From Pseudobutyrivibrio xylanivorans DSM 14809 (GTDB lineage Bacteria; Bacillota; Clostridia; Lachnospirales; Lachnospiraceae), in NCBI RefSeq assembly GCF_900141825.1, contig NZ_FQYQ01000009.1:32366-96365 (forward strand): DNA of 64,000 nt, in the 5' to 3' direction. The translations under genes and the position numbers were made by a program. Shown piece by piece: positions 51,004 through 59,480 of the stretch. The notes beneath the pieces were generated by a model. The model saw only the letters and a list, made by a program, of their open reading frames with translations. It was not told the DNA's origin and searched no databases. Each line of letters opens with the position of its first letter. Within the stretch, counting starts at the first letter, position 1.

Positions 51004-51548
51004 TGATATTTTTAATGCGACATGGTGAAGATGACAATACAAGACTGGGTGGTTGGAGTGATGCAGGCCTTTCAGTAAAGGGAAGAGAACAGGTTGAAAG
51101 AGCATGCAAGACTATTGATAAGGAGAACTGCGCTATTCAGCATATTTTTGCCAGTGACTTACAACGAGCAAAAGACACAGCAGATATTGTTTCAAAACAT
51201 CTGGACTTACCAGTTACTCATCTCAAAGAGTTTAGAGAAACAAACAATGGTGACCTGGCAGGTATGCCTAAGGAAAGATTTCAGAAGGAATATCCAGGGC
51301 TCTACTATGCCTCATTAGATTGGGAACAAAAGTATCCAAATGGAGAAAGCCCAATGGATTTTTATAATCGAATCAAAGAAGCATGGGAAGGGTTCAAAGT
51401 TGGCACAGAAGCCCTTGATGGGAATGTACTTTTAGTTACTCATGCAGGAGTGATTAATATTATCAAATGTATAGAAGAGGGATTTCAATACACCAACAAA
51501 GAAGTGCGTTATAAAGTTGGGCATGCTGAAATTGTATCAGTTGATTGA
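51003..51548 (+). CDS. Histidine phosphatase, coupled to the ADA-like gene
   Basis: 181 residues. FLMRHGEDDNTRLGGWSDAGLS (RHG motif), ASDLQRAKDTADIV (Arg), LVTHAGVIN (second His). Compact cobC/phosphoglycerate-mutase-like phosphatase. ATG 51003 shares its A with the preceding stop; GGGAGAAAAG lies upstream. See the preceding entry for the joint role. Confidence 0.87.
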   Translation: MIFLMRHGEDDNTRLGGWSDAGLSVKGREQVERACKTIDKENCAIQHIFASDLQRAKDTADIVSKHLDLPVTHLKEFRETNNGDLAGMPKERFQKEYPGLYYASLDWEQKYPNGESPMDFYNRIKEAWEGFKVGTEALDGNVLLVTHAGVINIIKCIEEGFQYTNKEVRYKVGHAEIVSVD

Positions 51549-51588
51549 GCTTATGATGAGTAGATAAATTAGGAGAGGGTAAAACAAC

Positions 51589-52092
51589 ATGAGCAATGTT
51601 ATTTTCCTTGATGTAGATGGTGTTTTGAATTCTAAGTTTTGGGATGATGAACATCAGCGTGAAATAAGTGATGGAAAATACATAGATATAGATGCGGTTA
51701 AACTTTTTTCAAAGCTTGTGAAAAAGACTGATGCAAGGGTTATTCTTCATTCTGGATGGAGATTTTGGTTTGATGATGAAATGAAACCTAATAGGTCCGA
51801 GGCAGAATTTTTTGCTGATGTTATGGAAAAGGAAGGGGTATTCATTTCGGGAGTAACTCCGGATTTAACTACAGAAGAAATCAGAAAAGCTAAGAAATTC
51901 AGCCTAGTTAAGGCAGATGAGATTCTTCAGTGGTTAAAAGAAAATCCAACTGATAATTGGCTGGTTATTGATGATTTGGATCTCCATAATAATGAGATTG
52001 CTAGTCATCAGATTAAGACAGATGCAGAGGTTGGCCTTACAGAAAATGATGTTGAGAAAGCTTTGAATCTGCTGTTAGGCAATGTTGGATGA
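51589..52092 (+). CDS. HAD domain protein of the 'Swiss Army Knife RNA repair' type
   Basis: 167 residues: VIFLDVDGVLN (nucleophile Asp), ARVILHSGWRFWF (motif II position), NWLVIDDLDLHNN (acidic motif IV). The layout matches the HAD family domain found alone or fused in RNA-repair proteins, which removes phosphate from RNA ends or small substrates. RBS AGGAGAGG. Independent of the HAD genes at 37.4 kb by sequence. Confidence 0.78.
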   Translation: MSNVIFLDVDGVLNSKFWDDEHQREISDGKYIDIDAVKLFSKLVKKTDARVILHSGWRFWFDDEMKPNRSEAEFFADVMEKEGVFISGVTPDLTTEEIRKAKKFSLVKADEILQWLKENPTDNWLVIDDLDLHNNEIASHQIKTDAEVGLTENDVEKALNLLLGNVG

Positions 52093-52127
52093 GGAGCATA
52101 ACTGTGTAAGTAGAGTGGGGGGATAAA

Positions 52128-52514
52128 ATGAGTAAAATTATAGCAGCTTGTGGAAATGATTGCGCTGCATGTCCTAGATATGTGGCACATCCATATGAGA
52201 AGACTGATGATGAATTACGCTATACAGCAGAGTTATGGATGAAGATAGGATATCGTGACCATGTGGTTACAAATGAAGAAATTAGTTGCACAGGCTGTAA
52301 ACCAGAAAACTGGTGCAGGTATCATGTGGTGAAATGCTGCGAGGATAGAGGCATCAAAATTTGTTCTGAGTGCGCAGAGTATCCTTGTGATAATATGCGA
52401 GAGTGCTTTGAGGTTACCAAATCTTTTGAACCCAAGTGTCGTGAAGTATGCACAGAGGAAGAGTATCAGCAGTTGAAGAAAGCATTTTTTGAAAAGGAAG
52501 AGAATTTGAGGTAG
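52128..52514 (+). CDS. DUF3795 cysteine-rich protein
   Basis: 128 residues with at least 12 Cys: CGNDCAACPRYV near the start, CTGCKPENWCRYHVVKCCEDRGIKICSECAEYPCDNM in the middle. This spacing defines DUF3795, thought to bind zinc or Fe-S clusters; function unknown. The HD-domain gene starts 4 nt later. Confidence 0.87.
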   Translation: MSKIIAACGNDCAACPRYVAHPYEKTDDELRYTAELWMKIGYRDHVVTNEEISCTGCKPENWCRYHVVKCCEDRGIKICSECAEYPCDNMRECFEVTKSFEPKCREVCTEEEYQQLKKAFFEKEENLR

Positions 52515-52518
52515 ATAT

Positions 52519-53142
52519 ATGTTACCAACAGTAGAAGAAGCATTAAAAGAATTAGAGTTAGCAGGTGAAATTAATCCAGGTCCATGGGTTAAACATTCAA
52601 TAAACACTGGATTGGCAGCCAAGTATATAGCAGAAAAGGTTCCGGGGATGGATGCTGAGAAGGCATATATATTTGGTCTTTTGCATGATATAGGACGCAG
52701 ATTTGGAATTACAGATATACCAACTCATGTTTATGATGGCTATAAATATTGCATGGAAAAAGGCTGGGATGAAGTTGCCAAGATTTGCATGACACACTCA
52801 TATCTTTTGATGCAGGGGAATTTCGATTTCGAACCTGATACCGAGCATGAAAAAGCAATTAAGGCATATATCGAGGATTGTAAAGCTGATGATTACGACA
52901 AGCTTATTCAGCTTTGTGATTCTCTAGCAGTGGACTATGGTTTTGTAATCCTTGAAAAGAGATTTGTGGATGTTACAAGAAGATATGGCATCATGGAGGA
53001 CTACATTAAGGGCTGGGAGGTCGCTTTCAGCATAAAAGAATACTTTGATGAAAAGATGGGATGCTCAATTTATGATGTGCTTCCAGATATTGGAAAAACA
53101 TCATTGCTGACACCTAAGCCTTGGAAGCCACCAGTGAAATAA
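52519..53142 (+). CDS. HD domain phosphohydrolase
   Basis: 207 residues. KHSINTGLAAKYIAEKV, then GLLHDIGRRFG (the His-Asp pair of the HD motif) and CMTHSYLL, with CDSLAVDYG as later Asp ligand. Phosphohydrolase on nucleotides or phosphomonoesters; closest in style to short HD-superfamily hydrolases of Clostridia. Start ATG 52519, 4 nt after the DUF3795 stop, so the two are co-translated. Confidence 0.85.
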   Translation: MLPTVEEALKELELAGEINPGPWVKHSINTGLAAKYIAEKVPGMDAEKAYIFGLLHDIGRRFGITDIPTHVYDGYKYCMEKGWDEVAKICMTHSYLLMQGNFDFEPDTEHEKAIKAYIEDCKADDYDKLIQLCDSLAVDYGFVILEKRFVDVTRRYGIMEDYIKGWEVAFSIKEYFDEKMGCSIYDVLPDIGKTSLLTPKPWKPPVK

Positions 53143-53162
53143 AGGGAATTTTTGGGGAGATA

Positions 53163-53936
53163 ATGATGATGAATAATGATGAAATATTTCGAATAGCCAT
53201 GGAACAATCTGCTGAAGATATGGGCTGCAAGGCGGAAGCTTTTCTTTCAGATAGTAATGTGGTCGTATCGTTTCGATTAGGAGACAATTCAAAGAAATAT
53301 TATAAGCTGCCAATAGGAGCAAATTTTATTTCCTATGGGAATAATACTGTAGTTGGAGTCACAGATGAATTATCAGATATAGTAAATGAATATATCGAAA
53401 AATATCAGTTCTATCATTGCTTTGAGACTCCAAACATGAACTGGCTAAATGAGCGATTGGCCGTGAAGGGCTATAAAGTATGTTTTATGGCAGAGTATTA
53501 TCTTCCGGAAGTTAGTAAAATTCCAGTGATGGATTGTAAATATGATTTGAGAATCCTTGAGCAGAAGGATTTTCAGAATCTATATCTACCTGAGTGGTCA
53601 AATGCTTTATGTAAGGATAGAAAAGAGCTGGATGTATTCGGAGTAGGAGCATATGATGGTAATAAGCTTATAGGCTTGGCAGGCTGTTCTGCTGATGCTG
53701 AATTGATGTGGCAGATAGGTGTGGATGTACTTCCTGAGTATAGAAAACAGGGAGTGGCATCTGCAATAACCAGTGCATTGGAAAGGGAGATAATTGCCCG
53801 AGGCAAGGTTCCATTTTATTGTTCAGCATGGTCCAATATTCGATCAGTAAGAAATGCCATTAAAAGTGGATTTATTCCAGCATGGATTGAGATGACTATA
53901 AAACCTACAGAGATAGTGGATGAGATGAATATATAA
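53163..53936 (+). CDS. GNAT family acetyltransferase (two-part)
   Basis: 257 residues. The N-terminal 125 residues are a variable domain; the GNAT domain follows with GVDVLPEYRKQGVASAITSALERE (acetyl-CoA loop) and the ending FYCSAWSNIRSVRNAIKSGFIPAW, as in the FR47-like group. Start at the first of three ATGs (53163), with GGGGAG 5 nt upstream; the frame from 53121 overlaps the HD gene without a ribosome site. Confidence 0.82.
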   Translation: MMMNNDEIFRIAMEQSAEDMGCKAEAFLSDSNVVVSFRLGDNSKKYYKLPIGANFISYGNNTVVGVTDELSDIVNEYIEKYQFYHCFETPNMNWLNERLAVKGYKVCFMAEYYLPEVSKIPVMDCKYDLRILEQKDFQNLYLPEWSNALCKDRKELDVFGVGAYDGNKLIGLAGCSADAELMWQIGVDVLPEYRKQGVASAITSALEREIIARGKVPFYCSAWSNIRSVRNAIKSGFIPAWIEMTIKPTEIVDEMNI

Positions 53937-53959
53937 AGACTTCAAAGGAAATTACTGGA

Positions 53960-54496
53960 ATGGAAAAACTAAGTGTAAATGGAACTGAATATGAAATCAA
54001 AAAGCTCTTGGGGAAGGGTAAAGGCGGATATTCATATCTAGCAGAAAAAGATGGCAAGCAATATGTTGTAAAACAGATTCATCATGAACCATGTTCGTAT
54101 TATCAGTTTGGGAACAAAATTCAGTCTGAAATAGATGATTATAAAAGACTATCGGCCATAGGTATAAAGATGCCAGCAATGCTTGAAGTAGATGTGGACA
54201 ATGAACGAATTGCAAAAGAATTTATAGATGGGGAAACAATTTATGATCTTGTTCTAGAAGATAAAATGCAGTCTGATTATATTGATCAGGTAAAAGCTAT
54301 GTGTAAGTTGTTATACCCTGCAAATACTAATATTGATTATTTCCCAACTAATTTTGTAGTTAATAATAATGGTGAGATTTTTTACATTGATTATGAGTGT
54401 AATGACTACATGGAAGAGTGGAATTTTGAAAATTGGGGAATTAAATATTGGTCAAAAACTCCAGACTTTTTAAAGTATGTAGATGAGCATAAATGA
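53960..54496 (+). CDS. Minimal protein-kinase-like/APH-like protein
   Basis: 178 residues, much shorter than standard kinases (about 250). LLGKGKGGYSYLAEK is a glycine loop and Lys38 (YVVKQIHHE) the ATP-binding Lys; a Glu follows in the helix QSEIDDYKRL. In the C-lobe NIDYFPTNFVVNNNGEIFYIDYECN stands for the catalytic and metal loops, with Asp-x4-Asn and an Asp-Tyr-Glu in place of DFG. The HRD motif is absent. It resembles RIO/Bud32/choline-kinase-type small kinases; substrate unknown. Confidence 0.75.
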   Translation: MEKLSVNGTEYEIKKLLGKGKGGYSYLAEKDGKQYVVKQIHHEPCSYYQFGNKIQSEIDDYKRLSAIGIKMPAMLEVDVDNERIAKEFIDGETIYDLVLEDKMQSDYIDQVKAMCKLLYPANTNIDYFPTNFVVNNNGEIFYIDYECNDYMEEWNFENWGIKYWSKTPDFLKYVDEHK

Positions 54497-54515
54497 ATTA
54501 AGAGGAAAATATTAT

Positions 54516-54908
54516 ATGAAAAAGTATAAGGTAGCTGCAGTTATAATGATAATACATGGTGGCTTTATGGAACTTGGTGGAGTTCTATGCATGATACCAG
54601 CTTTGTTATTAGGAGCTAATCAGTTTGATATTGGCCAGTATTTTGAATTTAAGCTTCCATATTTTCAAGATAATCTTTATATGATGATGGTTATGGGGGC
54701 ATTATATGGAGTCATTAGATTAATTGGAGCAATAGGTCTGCTTAAAAATCGAATGTGGGGGTTAGTTTTATCAGTAATAATTTCCACAATTACTATTACA
54801 TTAATGATGTTTTTATTACCAGCAGGTATTATGGATGGAATCCTTTCAGGAAGTACCTTGATTTTAATGTTAATGCATTTTTATGGAGATAAAAAAATAG
54901 TGGAATAA
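54516..54908 (+). CDS. Small four-helix membrane protein
   Basis: 130 residues with four hydrophobic segments (about 7-32, 54-72, 75-95, 100-125) and a charged end. Not recognised; similar small membrane proteins are common in Firmicutes accessory regions. Start ATG 54516 with AAGAGGA; a frame from 54483 overlaps the kinase-like gene. Confidence 0.65.
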   Translation: MKKYKVAAVIMIIHGGFMELGGVLCMIPALLLGANQFDIGQYFEFKLPYFQDNLYMMMVMGALYGVIRLIGAIGLLKNRMWGLVLSVIISTITITLMMFLLPAGIMDGILSGSTLILMLMHFYGDKKIVE

Positions 54909-54937
54909 ATACTGGATTAGTGTACAAAGGGGATAAC

Positions 54938-55567
54938 ATGAAAACTCGAGAAGAGGCATTGGCCTACGGCTTAACATTCGCATATACGTACCAGGAAGCT
55001 CCTTTTCATGATCCAAACTGGCAGCTTATTAGGGTGAAACCTAGTAAGAAAGCTTTCTTGTGGACATATGAAAAGGACGGATACATTTGCTTAAATTTAA
55101 AATGTGACCCAGAGTGGAGAGATTTTTGGAGAAACACATACGCTGCAGTTCAGCCTGGGTACCATCAGAATAAGGAGCACTGGAATACTGTGATTTTGGA
55201 TGGGTCCATTCCAGATGAGGATATCAAAAGGATGATAGCGGAGAGTTATGACCTTGTGACAGACTCTCCTACAAAACGTATATACGAAGCAGTTAAAAGG
55301 ATTCCAAAGGGAAAAGTTGCAACCTATGCTCAGGTAGCTGCTATGGCAGGTAATCCAAAGATGTGCAGAGCGGTTGGAAATGCCCTTCATAAGAATCCTG
55401 ATTTTGAAAATATACCTTGCTATAGAGTAGTGAATTCCAGGGGTGAGCTAGCAGGTGAGTATGTTTTTGGTGGGGCCTGGGCTCAAAAAGAGCTTTTGGA
55501 AGCAGATGGAATAGAAGTTATTGATGGAAGAGTTGATTTAGATAAATATGGTTATAATGGGGATTAA
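54938..55567 (+). CDS. Fusion of MmcQ/YjbR-like domain with MGMT-type DNA alkyltransferase domain
   Basis: 209 residues. The first 105 residues (LIRVKPSKKAFLWTYEKDGYICLNLKCDPEWRDF; YHQNKEHWNTVILDGSIPD) are a YjbR/MmcQ domain. The second half is an O6-alkylguanine-DNA methyltransferase-like module: RIYEAVKRIPKGKVATYAQVA (HTH helix), RAVGNAL, and the acceptor site IPCYRVV with Cys161. Classical MGMT reads PCHRV; the His is Tyr here. Alkyl transfer is plausible because Cys is retained. Start ATG 54938, AAAGGGG. Confidence 0.85.
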   Translation: MKTREEALAYGLTFAYTYQEAPFHDPNWQLIRVKPSKKAFLWTYEKDGYICLNLKCDPEWRDFWRNTYAAVQPGYHQNKEHWNTVILDGSIPDEDIKRMIAESYDLVTDSPTKRIYEAVKRIPKGKVATYAQVAAMAGNPKMCRAVGNALHKNPDFENIPCYRVVNSRGELAGEYVFGGAWAQKELLEADGIEVIDGRVDLDKYGYNGD

Positions 55568-55572
55568 CACAA

Positions 55573-56229
55573 ATGGAAAACATAAATATAAGATTAGAAA
55601 CAGAGTCAGATTACAGGGCAGTTGAAGAACTGACTCGTAATGCATTTTGGAATGTATATAAGCCTGGTGCAGATGAGCACTATTTTGTACATACAATGAG
55701 AAATCATCCTGACTTCATACCTGAGCTTGCATTTGTGCTAGAAAAGGATGGAGAGATTATCGGAAATATCATGTACACCAAGGCTTGGCTGGAGGATGAA
55801 AACGGAAATAAGAAAGAGATAGTTTCCTTTGGCCCTTTATGCGTTTTGCCTGAGTATCAGAGATTGAAACTTGGCAAATTATTGATTGAGCATTCCTTTG
55901 AAGTGGCTCGAAAAATGGGATATGACGTGAATATTAATTTTGGAAATCCAGGCAACTATGTTGGTAGCGGTTTTGTTAGTTGTAGAAAGAAAAATGTCAG
56001 CTGTTTTCAGAAAGGGAATTACCCAACGGCACTTCTAGTATGTGAATTGGTGCCTGGTGTCCTGGATGGACATGAATGGATGTTTATCCCAAGCACAGCA
56101 GCTGATTGTTGTGATGACACCGCGGCTGTAGAGGAATTTGACAAAACATTTCCTGCTAAAGAAAAGAAATGGATGCCAAGCCAGGAGGAGTTTTATATTT
56201 ACAGTCATTCATCAGTTGTGAGGGAGTAG
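55573..56229 (+). CDS. GNAT family N-acetyltransferase (YhbS-like)
   Basis: 218 residues. IRLETESDYRAVEELTRNAFWNVYKPGADEHYFVH at the start and GPLCVLPEYQRLKLGKLLIEHSFEVARKMG as acetyl-CoA motif fit the YhbS-like group. An extended C-terminal part (140-218) is typical of it. It starts 5 nt after the fusion gene, so both are in one transcript. Confidence 0.85.
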   Translation: MENINIRLETESDYRAVEELTRNAFWNVYKPGADEHYFVHTMRNHPDFIPELAFVLEKDGEIIGNIMYTKAWLEDENGNKKEIVSFGPLCVLPEYQRLKLGKLLIEHSFEVARKMGYDVNINFGNPGNYVGSGFVSCRKKNVSCFQKGNYPTALLVCELVPGVLDGHEWMFIPSTAADCCDDTAAVEEFDKTFPAKEKKWMPSQEEFYIYSHSSVVRE

Positions 56230-56250
56230 AAGTATAAGGGAGAAAAGAAA

Positions 56251-56763
56251 TTGAAGACAGTTGTATTACTATATGAGACATGTTGTATTTATGAAATCGT
56301 AATTACGAATTACTTCCTTCAGTATACTGGACGAGAATTGGTATTTGCGACTATAGATGGAAAGCCCGTTACTGCTCAGGAAAAGTTTTCACTTAACGCG
56401 ACTTGTGCTTTAAAAGATATTAATCCAAAAGAGGTCGAACTGCTTTTGGTACCAGGTGGAGATATTTCTTCAATCTCAAACGAAGAAGTATATTCATTTA
56501 TTCGTGCAGTAGTTGAAAATAAACAGATAGTCGCTGGCATATGTAATGGCGTGGACGAACTGGAAAATGCTGGAATTCTTGAGGGAATAGAATCTACTCA
56601 TTCCACCAATGAACCACTCGTGGTTGGTGATTATGTAATCACTGCAAGAGCAAATATGTATGTGGATATGGCTATTGCTATTGGAAAGAAGTTGAACCTC
56701 TTTGTGGATGAAGCAGATTTGCAGGAAACTATAGATTTCTGGAAGTTTCATAAGACATTATAA
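56251..56763 (+). CDS. DJ-1/PfpI family protein
   Basis: 170 residues. The nucleophile elbow VAGICNGVDELENAG has Cys98; LLLVPGGDI is the conserved strand turn. These features fit DJ-1/ThiJ proteins (glyoxalase III, protease or redox sensors). The start is TTG 56251 with AAGGGAG 9 nt upstream. It is followed by a four-unit dyad element. Confidence 0.83.
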   Translation: MKTVVLLYETCCIYEIVITNYFLQYTGRELVFATIDGKPVTAQEKFSLNATCALKDINPKEVELLLVPGGDISSISNEEVYSFIRAVVENKQIVAGICNGVDELENAGILEGIESTHSTNEPLVVGDYVITARANMYVDMAIAIGKKLNLFVDEADLQETIDFWKFHKTL

Positions 56764-56793
56764 TTGAAAAAAAAATCATAGTTCAGCTCCATT

Positions 56794-57053
56794 TACGGAA
56801 TAAAACATTGTATTAGTCAATTGTTACGTAGTCATTTTTGAAATAATGAAGTAATTATACTGATTACAGGAGTGAATTTACGGAACAATTTATAATTGTT
56901 ATCATTTTTTCCGTAGGAACTTTAATTCTAGATGGTTAAATCGTGGTAAAGCTTACGGAAAAAAGAACTTGAATTGAATGAAATACCGTAATTTATGTTC
57001 ATGTAAGGAGTAAGACTACGGAATATTTTGGTTTTTACTAGGAAAATACCGTA
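56794..57053. repeat. Four-unit dyad element
   Basis: Units of exactly 37 nt at 56794-56830, 56879-56915, 56954-56990 and 57017-57053; starts 85, 75 and 63 nt apart. Left half-sites are all TACGGAA; right ones TTACGTA, TTCCGTA, TACCGTA and TACCGTA. Unit 1 shares its outer sequences with unit 1 at 25191 (TTTACGGAATAAA and CGTAGTCATTTTTG), so the elements have a common origin. Ends 27 nt before the ATG of the gene at 57081. The gene-free stretch 56764-57080 holds nothing else. Confidence 0.9.
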
Positions 57054-57080
57054 ATTGATACATTTAGGGAGATAGCTACA

Positions 57081-57464
57081 ATGAAAATAGAACACATAGC
57101 AATGTATGTAAACAATCTTGAGGCCGCCAGAGATTTTTTTGTGAAGTATCTCGATGGCAAATCTAATGATGGCTATCACAATAATAATACAGATTTCCGT
57201 TCTTATTTTATTTCCTTTGAGGATGGCGCAAGGCTTGAAATAATGAAGAAGCCAGATATGGTTGATATGGATAAGCCATTGAATAGAACTGGATTGATTC
57301 ATATCGCATTTTCGGTGGGAAGTAAAGAAAAGGTGGATGAACTGACAAACACATTAAAAGAAGATGGTTTTGAAGTTGTCAGCGGGCCGCGCACTACCGG
57401 CGATGGATATTATGAAAGCTGTATTGTGGGAATTGAGGGAAATCAAATCGAAATAACAGTTTAA
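57081..57464 (+). CDS. VOC superfamily (glyoxalase-like) protein
   Basis: 127 residues: [22 protein letters not shown] with His as first metal ligand, [39 protein letters not shown], and the terminal GNQIEITV. Metal enzyme or binding protein of unknown substrate. RBS TTAGGGAGAT. It lies directly downstream of the four-unit dyad element. Confidence 0.86.
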   Translation: MKIEHIAMYVNNLEAARDFFVKYLDGKSNDGYHNNNTDFRSYFISFEDGARLEIMKKPDMVDMDKPLNRTGLIHIAFSVGSKEKVDELTNTLKEDGFEVVSGPRTTGDGYYESCIVGIEGNQIEITV

Positions 57465-57506
57465 CGAATTACTAAAACTGAAGGGCAACAAACAGGAGAA
57501 GAGATT

Positions 57507-58229
57507 ATGCCAAACGAAAACGGAACCTGGATAATGTATGGGGTAGAGTGGGATGACCCAGAGTGCCTTCATACCGTGGATGATGCAATTGCATATATTA
57601 ATGAGATTGGATTCTTGCCTTTATTCAAGAACGAGATTCCTGGCTTTTCGCTGGAGGAGCGTACTGTTCCTGAGTATTGGTGGAGTGGAGATACAGAGGT
57701 GGATCCGTGGGAGTGGCGAGAGATAATTGCCCGCCGTGGAGAAGTCGCTTATGGCAAATTCTTTGACAAGAAGGCAGGCTTTATTTCTAAAGAATGGCTC
57801 CCATATTTTGCAAATTATAGACGTGATGGCTATGATTTTGATTCTCTTTGGGAGGATGGCAAAGCTTCTCGCAGACAGAAAAAGATAATGGATTTATTTG
57901 AAGAGAATGATGAGCTATATTCTAACGAAATCAAAAAGCTGGCAGGTTTTGGTAAAGGTGGAGAGAAGGGCTTTGATGGTACAATCACCGACCTTCAGAT
58001 GAAGACATATCTTACGGTAAAAGACTTCCGTCAGCGCAAGAATAAACAGGGCGAAGCCTATGGATGGCCAATTGCTATATATGCAACACCAGAAAATCTC
58101 TTTGGCTATGATTATGTAAGGAGTAGATATAAAGAGAATCCATCTGATTCAAAGGAAGCTATAGCTAATCAAATAAGGGATATTTACCCTATAGCTACAG
58201 AGAAGCAGATACAAAAAATAATTAAGTGA
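57507..58229 (+). CDS. AlkZ-related protein
   Basis: 240 residues. TWIMYGVEWDDPECLHTVDDAIAYINEIGFLPLF and PEYWWSGDTEVDPWEWREIIARRGEVAYGKFFDKKAGFIS are hallmarks of a Firmicutes family related to the AlkZ/YcaQ winged-helix DNA glycosylases but lacking a recognised full glycosylase core. The region 115-160 (SRRQKKIMDLFEENDELYSNEIKKL) looks like a winged helix. DNA repair is only suggested by name. RBS AGGAGAAG. Confidence 0.75.
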   Translation: MPNENGTWIMYGVEWDDPECLHTVDDAIAYINEIGFLPLFKNEIPGFSLEERTVPEYWWSGDTEVDPWEWREIIARRGEVAYGKFFDKKAGFISKEWLPYFANYRRDGYDFDSLWEDGKASRRQKKIMDLFEENDELYSNEIKKLAGFGKGGEKGFDGTITDLQMKTYLTVKDFRQRKNKQGEAYGWPIAIYATPENLFGYDYVRSRYKENPSDSKEAIANQIRDIYPIATEKQIQKIIK

Positions 58230-58247
58230 TATAGAAAAGGGGGAAAA

Positions 58248-59015
58248 ATGGCATTAATACAAGTAAATTATTTATCAAAAGCTTTATTCAGAGAGGTGCC
58301 TGTGAATGTGATACTTCCGGTGGATCGTTTTGATGCAGACACTAATAGATATCTAAATGGAAAAGATTGTAAGTACAAAACACTTTATCTCCTGCATGGT
58401 CTTTTAGGAAATTATACTGATTGGATTAGTCAGACCAGAATCCAAAAGTGGGCAGAAGAAAAGAATCTGGCGGTAGTAATGCCATCTGGTGATAATGCTT
58501 TTTATTTCAATTCCAGAACACCTTGGAATGATTATGGAACATTCATAGGAGAAGAACTGGTGGAAGTAACCAGAAGAATGTTTCCGCTCTCGGATAAACG
58601 TGAGGATACCTTTATTGCAGGTCTTTCTATGGGCGGATTTGGTGCACTTCGAAATGGTATCGTATATTCGAAGAATTTTAGTCATGTTGCAGGGTTGTCT
58701 TCCGCAGTGCATATTTTTGAGGATACCTCAGAGGAAGCAAATATTGGGCTGTTTGATAACATAGAAGATGCTTCAAAGACAAACAAGAACCCTTGGGTGG
58801 CTGTAGAAGAAATGATTTCTGAAAAGCGTCCTATTCCAAAGTTTTACATGGCATGTGGAACCCAGGATGACTTAATGCCAGCAAATATTTCTTTCAGAAA
58901 TTTCCTACAGGAAAAAGGTATTGAGGTAACCTGGGATGAAGATGATTACGGTCATGACTGGGATTTTTGGGATAGTCAGATTAAGAAGGTTCTAGATTGG
59001 TTGCCTTTAGAATAA
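58248..59015 (+). CDS. Esterase (alpha/beta hydrolase, tributyrin-esterase/EstA-like)
   Basis: 255 residues. LYLLHGLLGNYTDWI, the elbow GLSMGGFGAL (catalytic Ser about residue 127), the acid near GTQDDL and the His in YGHDWDFW form the triad of the esterase D/acetylesterase group. Such enzymes cut acetyl or short-chain esters, including from plant polymers or antigen-type substrates. RBS AAAGGGGG. Cytoplasmic (no signal peptide). Confidence 0.87.
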   Translation: MALIQVNYLSKALFREVPVNVILPVDRFDADTNRYLNGKDCKYKTLYLLHGLLGNYTDWISQTRIQKWAEEKNLAVVMPSGDNAFYFNSRTPWNDYGTFIGEELVEVTRRMFPLSDKREDTFIAGLSMGGFGALRNGIVYSKNFSHVAGLSSAVHIFEDTSEEANIGLFDNIEDASKTNKNPWVAVEEMISEKRPIPKFYMACGTQDDLMPANISFRNFLQEKGIEVTWDEDDYGHDWDFWDSQIKKVLDWLPLE

Positions 59016-59017
59016 AA

Positions 59018-59110
59018 TACCTGGAGGAGAGTTGGAATCCTGACGGTGAATTTGGTCCAGAGAGATATATTGAAGTTCATGTGTGGAGTGACGGAGGGAT
59101 AAAAGGATGA
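59018..59110 (+). pseudogene. C-terminal remnant of an unidentified gene
   Basis: Open frame directly after the esterase stop: YLEESWNPDGEFGPERYIEV then HVWSDGG and a stop that overlaps the next ATG (ATGA). It resembles the last 30 residues of an effector-binding (GyrI-like) or similar domain. No start or upstream part remains; the family assignment is a guess. Confidence 0.45.
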
Positions 59111-59436
59111 GTATTACAGTAAATTTAAGATACAAAGGTGTGAATGGCGCAGCGAAGAAATTTGCAGAAGAGATGATTAGCAGTGGAACTGTTGAAGCTA
59201 TAAGAAATGAAAATGGAAATCTTCGCTATGAATATTACATTGCTTTAGATGATCCAGAGACTGTTCTTTTGATTGATAGTTGGAAGAATCAGGAATCAAT
59301 AGACATTCATCACGCATCTCCTATGATGGGCAAGATAATGGCACTTAGGGAGAAATATGACCTTCATATGACTGTTGAGAGATATATTTCTGATGATTCT
59401 ATGCCTGATAGGGATGAGTCATTTATAAGAAAATAA
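59107..59436 (+). CDS. Antibiotic biosynthesis monooxygenase-like (ABM) domain protein
   Basis: 109 residues: FAEEMISSGTVEAIRNENGNLRYEYYIALDDPETVLLIDSWKNQESIDIHHASPMM is the dimeric alpha-beta-barrel ABM pattern with the conserved W and H-x-x-S/P. Relatives include quinol monooxygenases and heme-degrading enzymes. It overlaps the stop of the remnant before it, which suggests the lost gene was once coupled to it. Confidence 0.84.
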   Translation: MSITVNLRYKGVNGAAKKFAEEMISSGTVEAIRNENGNLRYEYYIALDDPETVLLIDSWKNQESIDIHHASPMMGKIMALREKYDLHMTVERYISDDSMPDRDESFIRK

Positions 59437-59480
59437 TAGAGACTAAAAATATTATAGATAATATAGAGAAGGGCAGAATA

